The notes beneath the pieces were generated by a model that saw nothing but the letters and a program-made list of their open reading frames with translations, made no database searches and had not been told where the DNA came from. DNA of 19,929 bases from Woeseiaceae bacterium (lineage in GTDB: Bacteria > Pseudomonadota > Gammaproteobacteria > Steroidobacterales > Woeseiaceae): contig JAKEGN010000038.1 in NCBI GenBank assembly GCA_022615525.1, forward strand, positions 1 through 19,929, given 5' to 3'. How positions within the stretch are numbered: the stretch's first letter is position 1; every line of letters begins with the position of its first letter. Below, piece by piece: positions 15,346 through 19,929 of the stretch. The position numbers and the translations under genes were made by a program.

Positions 15346-16302
15346 ATGCCGGATCAACCGGCCCGCACTACAAAGCTCGGCGACGGTATCACTGCGATCG
15401 ATACCGACTACGTGCGTCCGCTGCTGGATGCGAGCCACCTGATCGTCGAGAATGGGCGCGCCGCGTTCGTCGATACGGGAGTGAATCACAGCGTCCCGTT
15501 TCTCGTCGACGCGCTGCACCGTGCGGACATCGACCTGTCGGAAGTCGACTTCGTGTTCCTCACGCACGTGCACCTGGATCACGCCGGCGGCGCGGGATTG
15601 CTGATGCGACAACTGCCCAATGCCATGGCGGTTCTGCATCCGCGGGGCGCACCGCACATGATCGATCCCTCGCGGCTCATCAAGGGCTCGCAGGCAGTCT
15701 ACGGCGAAGACGCCTATCGGAGCATGTACGGCGAGATCCTGGCGATTGACGCGGACAGGATCCTCGTCGTGGATGACGGCCAGGTCATCGAACTCGAAGG
15801 CCGGCCGTTGCAATGCATCTTCACCGAAGGCCACGCGCGGCATCATTATTGTCTGGCGGATCCGGCATCGCGAGGCGTGTTCACGGGGGACAGTTTCGGC
15901 ATCTCCTATCGCGAGCTGGACACCGTAAATGGGGAGTTCATCTATCCCACGACGACGCCGGTGCATTTCGATCCGCCGGCGGCACACGCAGCAATCGACC
16001 GGATCATGGCGGAGCAGCCGCGGCAGTTGTTCCTGACCCACTACAGCAGGGTGACGGACGTCGAGAGGCTGGCAGGAGATATGCACCGGCGCATCGATGA
16101 TTTCGTCACGCTGGCGTTGCGGCACGCGAATGACAGCGAGCGCCGCACGGCGATGCACCGGAGCATGTTCCGGTATCTGCGCGAGCAGCTCCAAAGCCAT
16201 GGCTTTGCCGGCGACGAGGATCGATTGCATGCCATCATCGATGTCGACATCGAGCTGAATACGATGGGGCTTGAGCACTGGCTCGATCAACAGCGACAAT
16301 GA
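15346..16302 (+). CDS. MBL-fold metallo-hydrolase
   Basis: Metallo-beta-lactamase-fold hydrolase, probably with two metal ions; cytoplasmic, since no signal peptide is seen. 318 residues. All the usual ligands are visible: THVHLDH with His74, His76, Asp78 and His79; His163 in TEGHARHHY; Asp182 in FTGDSFG; and His232 in FLTHYS. The 80 or so residues after the core are helical and carry no known motif. The substrate is unknown; lactonases, glyoxalase II-like and other thioester hydrolases share these motifs. It starts 16 nt after the cytochrome stop and is followed 25 nt later by an acyl-CoA-type reductase, so the operon context would allow a CoA-thioester substrate, but this is only inference. 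Confidence 0.9.
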   Translation: MPDQPARTTKLGDGITAIDTDYVRPLLDASHLIVENGRAAFVDTGVNHSVPFLVDALHRADIDLSEVDFVFLTHVHLDHAGGAGLLMRQLPNAMAVLHPRGAPHMIDPSRLIKGSQAVYGEDAYRSMYGEILAIDADRILVVDDGQVIELEGRPLQCIFTEGHARHHYCLADPASRGVFTGDSFGISYRELDTVNGEFIYPTTTPVHFDPPAAHAAIDRIMAEQPRQLFLTHYSRVTDVERLAGDMHRRIDDFVTLALRHANDSERRTAMHRSMFRYLREQLQSHGFAGDEDRLHAIIDVDIELNTMGLEHWLDQQRQ

Positions 16303-16327
16303 GGCGGCGCAGCTGCGGAACCATAAC

Positions 16328-17329
16328 ATGAAGAAATTTCGCGCTTTCAGGATCGACCAGCGGGACAAAGCCATCGTTGCGGGGTTCACCGAGTTGTCGC
16401 TGGACGACCTCTCGGCGGGCGAGGTGGTGGTGAAGGTCAGTCATTCCACGATCAACTACAAGGATGCGCTGGCGGCCACGGGCAAGGGCCGCATCCTCCG
16501 CAGCTATCCGCTGGTTGGCGGTATCGACCTCGCCGGAACAGTCGTAAGTTCCGGCGATGCACGATTCAGCAAAGGCGACGCAATTCTGGTGAACGGCTGC
16601 GGCCTGAGCGAAACGCGCGATGGCGGATACGCGGAATACGCGCGCGTGCCGGGCGATGCAGCGATACCGATACCGGCGGGAATGACCGCGCTGGAGGCCA
16701 TGCAGATCGGGACCGCGGGATACACGGCGGCACTCGCCATTCATCGCATGGAACAGAACGGGCAGCGTCCGGAAAACGGCCCGGTCGTAGTGACCGGCGC
16801 AACCGGCGGCGTTGGCAGCGTCGCCATCGACATGCTGGATGGCCGCGGCTACGAGGTGGTTGCACTGACCGGCAAGGGCGAGCAGGCGGAATACCTGAAA
16901 AGCATCGGGGCCAGACGCATACTACTGAGGAGCGAGCTGGATTTCGGCAAACGGCCCATGGAGACGGCACAGTGGGCAGGGGCGATAGACAACCTCGGCG
17001 GCGATTACCTCGCCTGGCTGACACGAACCATGGATTACGGCGGAAATATCGCCAGCATCGGGCTTGCCGCGGGATTCGAATTGCATACCACCGTGATGCC
17101 GTTCATCCTTCGCGCCGTGTGCCTGCTCGGGATAAATTCGGTCGACACGCCGCGCGACCTTCGGCTTGCCGTCTGGCGGCGCATTGGTAGTGACCTTCGG
17201 CCGCGACACCTTGACAGGATAGGTAGCAGGACCATTGCGTTCGACGATCTGCCTGGCGCGTTCCAGGCATTTATCGACGGCACGGTTACCGGGCGCATTG
17301 TGGTCGAGATCAGCAAGAAGAACGACTGA
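16328..17329 (+). CDS. acuI: Acrylyl-CoA reductase (NADPH), AcuI/YhdH family
   Basis: Medium-chain reductase that reduces acrylyl-CoA to propionyl-CoA, a step in acrylate and DMSP breakdown and in detoxifying acrylyl-CoA. 333 residues, close to E. coli YhdH (324). Seen: STINYKDALAATGKG (40-54), GGIDLAGTV, the DGGYAEYARV region, IGTAGYTAAL, the NADPH-binding TGATGGVGSVA (156-166), VWRR and WAGAIDNLGG, YGGNIASIGLAAGFEL and TVMPFILRAVCLLGI, all in the order of YhdH. There are no zinc-ligand cysteines, as expected for this subgroup. ATG 16328 is chosen because GGAA precedes it and family homology starts there; an in-frame ATG at 16271 lies inside the upstream gene. Third gene of the cluster. The symbol follows the family name. 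Confidence 0.93.
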   Translation: MKKFRAFRIDQRDKAIVAGFTELSLDDLSAGEVVVKVSHSTINYKDALAATGKGRILRSYPLVGGIDLAGTVVSSGDARFSKGDAILVNGCGLSETRDGGYAEYARVPGDAAIPIPAGMTALEAMQIGTAGYTAALAIHRMEQNGQRPENGPVVVTGATGGVGSVAIDMLDGRGYEVVALTGKGEQAEYLKSIGARRILLRSELDFGKRPMETAQWAGAIDNLGGDYLAWLTRTMDYGGNIASIGLAAGFELHTTVMPFILRAVCLLGINSVDTPRDLRLAVWRRIGSDLRPRHLDRIGSRTIAFDDLPGAFQAFIDGTVTGRIVVEISKKND

Positions 17330-17347
17330 CACCGGAGGGGGCATCAC

Positions 17348-18877
17348 GTGAGGCGATTGAAACTTGTGACTCGGGTTGCCGGGTTTACGGTTCTGCTGCT
17401 GGCCGCCGGTTGTGGCACGTTGCCGACAAATGTCGAGAGAACGGAGAGCCACACACTCGCGGGCACCGCGGATACTTCGTTGGGGAAAAGCGTTGCTGTC
17501 TGGGCCGACAGCCACGAAGGCAAATCCGGTTTCTTTCCGCTCCCGACCGGGCTGGATGCGCTCGGTGCCCGCCTCGCACTGATCGATCGGGCGGAGCGCA
17601 GCATCGACACGCAGTATTTCCTGATCAAGAAAGATGAAGCCGGGCTGGTTTTCGCCGGCAAACTGGTCGAGGCGGCGGATCGCGGCGTGCGAGTGCGATT
17701 CCTTCTCGACGACGTCTTCACGACAGCCCGCGACGAGGCACTGCTGTTGCTCGATCGCCATCCGAACATCGAGATTCGCCTGTTCAATCCGGTGGCGCGC
17801 GGAGGCATCGGCATGGTGAATTTCCTGAAGGACTTCGAGCTCGCGAACCGTCGTATGCACAACAAGACTTTCACGGTGGATAACGAGGTGACGATTGTTG
17901 GTGGCCGCAATATCGCCGAAGAATATTTCCAGCTGAAGACAGATTCGGAATTCGTCGATTTCGACATGCTCGCTTTCGGACCGGTTGCTTCAGGAGTGTC
18001 GGCAAGTTTTGACCGGTACTGGAATCATCCTCTTTCCTATCCTATATCTTCCCTGAAGCGTGACGCCGGATCTTACGAGGCTTTGCGCGAGGAAATGCTA
18101 CTGGCGATGAACACCACCGGGCGGGAGACCTATCTTCGGTCCATCGAGACACCATTGGTGAAAGACCTGGTGGACCGCAAAGCAATGTTTTATCCGGCCG
18201 ATGCCGAGGTCATCACCGACGATCCGGACAAACTGCTGAATGAAATATCGAACGACCAGAAGATCCTGGTTACGCGCCTGGCGACAGTCATCGACAGGGC
18301 AGAGTCGGAAGTCGTCGTCATCAATCCCTATTTCATCCCGCGAGAGACGGGCCTGGATTTCTGGGCCGGAGTCGTGAACAAGGGGGTAGAGGTAACGGTA
18401 CTGACCAACTCGCTGGCGTCGACCAATCACGTCGCCGTGCACTCGAGTTACGCTGGCTATCGCAAGCGCTTGATCGAGGCCGGTGTGGAGCTTTACGAAG
18501 CCCGTGCCAATGCCACATCGGTCAACCCGGACACGGGCGAAAAACTGGATACGCTGACATTGCATACGAAGCTCGTCGCAATCGACCGGCGGTATTTATT
18601 CGTCGGCTCGCTCAACCTGGATCCGCGTGCCATCGACATCAATACCGAGATGGGCGTATTGATTGATTCGGCGGAGATGGTCGGGCCCATGGTCGAGCGT
18701 TTCAGGGCAAGGCTGCCCGGATTCAGCTACAAACTCGAACAGGATGAGGACGGTAGTCTTGAGTGGCACGGCCTGGTCGACGGCACGCCGGTAGTCGAGA
18801 CCAGCGAGCCGCTGGCCAGCGGCTGGCTGCGCTTTAAGGCCTGGTTTCAGAAGATTGCCCCTGAAAGCCAGTTGTAG
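17348..18877 (+). CDS. Phospholipase D-family lipoprotein, cardiolipin synthase C-like
   Basis: Likely phosphatidyltransferase of the PLD superfamily, similar to E. coli ClsC (YmdC), which makes cardiolipin from phosphatidylglycerol and phosphatidylethanolamine. 509 residues. Seen: a short signal with lipobox LLAAGC (acylated Cys22); HKD motif 1, His171-Lys173-Asp178, followed by GGRNIAEEYF; HKD motif 2, His406-Lys408-Asp413, followed by GSLNLDPRA; INPYFIPRETG; and NSLASTNHVAVHSSYAGYR. Two HKD motifs make a complete active site within one chain. GTG 17348 is supported by GGAGG about 8-9 nt upstream. ClsC in E. coli acts with YmdB, which is not seen here. Last gene of the plus-strand cluster. 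Its TAG stop is part of the GTAG head of a REP. Confidence 0.92.
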   Translation: MRRLKLVTRVAGFTVLLLAAGCGTLPTNVERTESHTLAGTADTSLGKSVAVWADSHEGKSGFFPLPTGLDALGARLALIDRAERSIDTQYFLIKKDEAGLVFAGKLVEAADRGVRVRFLLDDVFTTARDEALLLLDRHPNIEIRLFNPVARGGIGMVNFLKDFELANRRMHNKTFTVDNEVTIVGGRNIAEEYFQLKTDSEFVDFDMLAFGPVASGVSASFDRYWNHPLSYPISSLKRDAGSYEALREEMLLAMNTTGRETYLRSIETPLVKDLVDRKAMFYPADAEVITDDPDKLLNEISNDQKILVTRLATVIDRAESEVVVINPYFIPRETGLDFWAGVVNKGVEVTVLTNSLASTNHVAVHSSYAGYRKRLIEAGVELYEARANATSVNPDTGEKLDTLTLHTKLVAIDRRYLFVGSLNLDPRAIDINTEMGVLIDSAEMVGPMVERFRARLPGFSYKLEQDEDGSLEWHGLVDGTPVVETSEPLASGWLRFKAWFQKIAPESQL

Positions 18878-18900
18878 GAGCTCGCATTGCGGGCGACCGC
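18873..18900 (+). repeat. GTAG REP overlapping the stop codon of the cardiolipin-synthase-like gene
   Basis: The head TGTAGGAG is followed by stem GCTCGC / GCGGGC around ATT (one G-T pair), then GACCGC. Same layout as the REPs at 8890 and 8948. GTAG is 18874-18877, and its TAG is the stop codon of the upstream gene. It ends 4 nt before the long hairpin. Confidence 0.8.
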
Positions 18901-18904
18901 TTAC

Positions 18905-18986
18905 AGCTACAGCGCCACGACGCCATCCCTTTCGCGCGAGTTAGGATTTCCGAGTGAGAAAGGGATGGCGTCGTGGCGCTGTAGCT
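18905..18986 (+). repeat. Long perfect hairpin, copy 2 of a conserved-core / variable-arm element
   Basis: Arms 18905-18933 and 18958-18986 are perfect reverse complements over 29 bp around a 24-nt loop centred on TTAGGATTTCCGAGTGA. The loop and the adjoining inner 7 bp of each arm match copy 1 (3326-3401, opposite strand) at 31 of 38 positions. Among the differences are two compensatory base-pair changes in the inner stem. The outer 22 bp of each arm are unrelated to copy 1. No T-run follows. Confidence 0.95.
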
Positions 18987-19023
18987 CAACCGAAGTTCGC
19001 GGTGCGACCCCGATTCTCCTCAT

Positions 19024-19053
19024 TTGGGAAACGACGGTGCGCTGGTTTAGAAT
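19024..19053 (+). promoter_or_regulatory. Probable promoter of prpB
   Basis: TTGGGA (19024-19029) and TAGAAT (19048-19053) are separated by 18 nt, followed by a C-rich discriminator (GCCCGCCCCC). The predicted leader is about 105 nt, unusually long, with an imperfect inverted repeat near 19093-19120. A second -10-like TAAAAT at 19137-19142 has no -35. No operator of known type was recognised. Confidence 0.5.
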
Positions 19054-19165
19054 GCCCGCCCCCGACGTCGCCTGCCTGCGATTCAGCCTCACAGGGACTG
19101 AACGCGGCAAGTCAGGTCCGGGATTCTGATCGGCATTAAAATCTCAGCCCTGACGGGAGCGCAAC

Positions 19166-19929
19166 ATGGCCTCCAGCGCCGCCAACAGATTCTGGCAAGC
19201 CCTCGAAAAGGAACGTCCCTTGCAGGTCGTCGGCACCATCAATGCCTATTCGGCACTGTTGGCCCGCAGGGCCGGATTCGAGGCCATCTACCTGTCCGGC
19301 GCTGGCGTGGCGAATGCGTCATTTGGATTGCCCGACCTCGCCATGACCACGCTCTCGGATGTCTGTGAAGACATTCGCCGCATTACCTATGCCTGTGACC
19401 TGCCGTTGCTGGTGGATGCGGATACCGGTTGGGGAAGCGCGTTCATGATCGGCCGCACCGTGCGCGAAATGATTCGTGCCGGCGCCGCCGCATGCCATAT
19501 CGAAGACCAGGTGTCGGCGAAGCGTTGCGGACACCGCCCCGGCAAAGCACTCGTCGAAGCCGCGGAGATGTCGGACCGAATCAAGGCGGCGGTCGACGGG
19601 CGCACGGATGACAAGTTCGTGATCATGGCGCGTACCGACGCACACGCCGTCGAAGGGCAGCAGGCCGCGGTCGATCGCGCGGCGGCCTACGTCGAGGCCG
19701 GGGCCGACATGATTTTTGCGGAAGCGCTGACGACGCTCGACGAGTACCAGCAGTTCACGCGAGCGATAAAGGTGCCGGTCCTTGCCAATCTGACCGAATT
19801 CGGCAAGACCCCGTTGTTCAAGACCGACGAACTCGCAGGAGCGGGAATACGGCTCGCGCTTTATCCATTGTCTGCCTACCGTGCAATGGCAGCCGCCGCC
19901 GACAACGTGTACCGGACTTTGCGCGAGAA
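19166..19929 (+). CDS. prpB: 2-methylisocitrate lyase PrpB (3' end missing)
   Basis: Splits 2-methylisocitrate into pyruvate and succinate, the last step of the methylcitrate cycle for propionyl-CoA; cytoplasmic. About 254 residues are visible; the family is about 290-300, so only the C-terminal end is cut off. It follows E. coli PrpB almost without gaps: VGTINAYSALLARRAGF, LSGAGVANASFGLPDL, Asp84 and Asp86 for Mg in LLVDADTGWG, the catalytic loop KRCGHRP with Cys121, FVIMARTDA, VLANLTEFGKTPLF and ALYPLSAYRAM. The KRCGH loop and TEFG agree with methylisocitrate lyase and differ from PEP mutase. GGGAG stands 6 nt before the ATG. prpC and acnD/prpF are probably downstream, outside the window. 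No prpR-type regulator is upstream. Confidence 0.95.
   Translation, partial: MASSAANRFWQALEKERPLQVVGTINAYSALLARRAGFEAIYLSGAGVANASFGLPDLAMTTLSDVCEDIRRITYACDLPLLVDADTGWGSAFMIGRTVREMIRAGAAACHIEDQVSAKRCGHRPGKALVEAAEMSDRIKAAVDGRTDDKFVIMARTDAHAVEGQQAAVDRAAAYVEAGADMIFAEALTTLDEYQQFTRAIKVPVLANLTEFGKTPLFKTDELAGAGIRLALYPLSAYRAMAAAADNVYRTLRE

Noticed and set aside
15307..16389. 360-codon open frame antisense to the MBL hydrolase
   Set aside because: The plus-strand gene has all metal ligands in order; the antisense frame has no signal or motif.
18905..18986. Hairpins as integron attC sites
   Set aside because: attC sites conserve the outer RYYYAAC / GTTRRRY ends; here the ends vary and the centre is conserved. 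No integrase or cassette array is present.

Overview
The window looks like chromosomal DNA of a GC-rich gammaproteobacterium. The MnmG is close to the E. coli protein along its whole length, there is a YdgA-type DUF945 protein and an HAE1-type RND efflux pair, and REP repeats of the GTAG-headed type are present. I cannot name the genus. No rRNA, tRNA, CRISPR array, transposase or prophage gene was seen. Most genes are ordinary housekeeping or transport genes. The unusual content is in the intergenic DNA.

Layout. Bases 1-1222 (-) hold an exported S33-type alpha/beta hydrolase cut off by the window edge. It is divergent from mnmG (1347-3254, +), with a near-palindromic promoter-like element between them. 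Gap 3255-3603 holds a degraded REP and a perfect 26-bp inverted repeat. Bases 3610-8849 (+) are a complete oligopeptide ABC importer operon: binding protein, two permeases and a fused double ATPase. It converges on an RND efflux operon on the minus strand (adaptor 13129-12101, permease 12097-8993), with REPs packed between the two. Further right, a DUF945 gene (14556-13258, -) is divergent from a four-gene plus-strand cluster: diheme cytochrome c (14712), MBL-fold hydrolase (15346), acrylyl-CoA reductase AcuI/YhdH (16328) and a cardiolipin-synthase-like lipoprotein (17348-18877). Gap 18878-19165 holds a REP, a second perfect hairpin (29-bp arms) and a promoter for prpB (19166 onward, cut off by the window end).

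How the genes fit together. The Opp genes form a self-contained peptide uptake system. The RND pair would need an outer-membrane channel encoded elsewhere. AcuI (acrylyl-CoA to propionyl-CoA) and PrpB (last step of the methylcitrate cycle) lie within 2 kb and suggest linked C3 metabolism, but they are separated by the cardiolipin synthase gene, a hairpin and a promoter, so co-regulation is inference.

Most notable observation. The two long hairpins, 15.5 kb apart, share a conserved 38-nt core (31/38 identical, with compensatory changes in its short stem). Their outer arms differ completely in sequence, yet each is perfectly self-complementary. Each lies just downstream of a REP element, and the cores point in opposite directions. 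I know no named family with these properties. In addition, the GTAG head of a REP supplies the stop codon of two genes.
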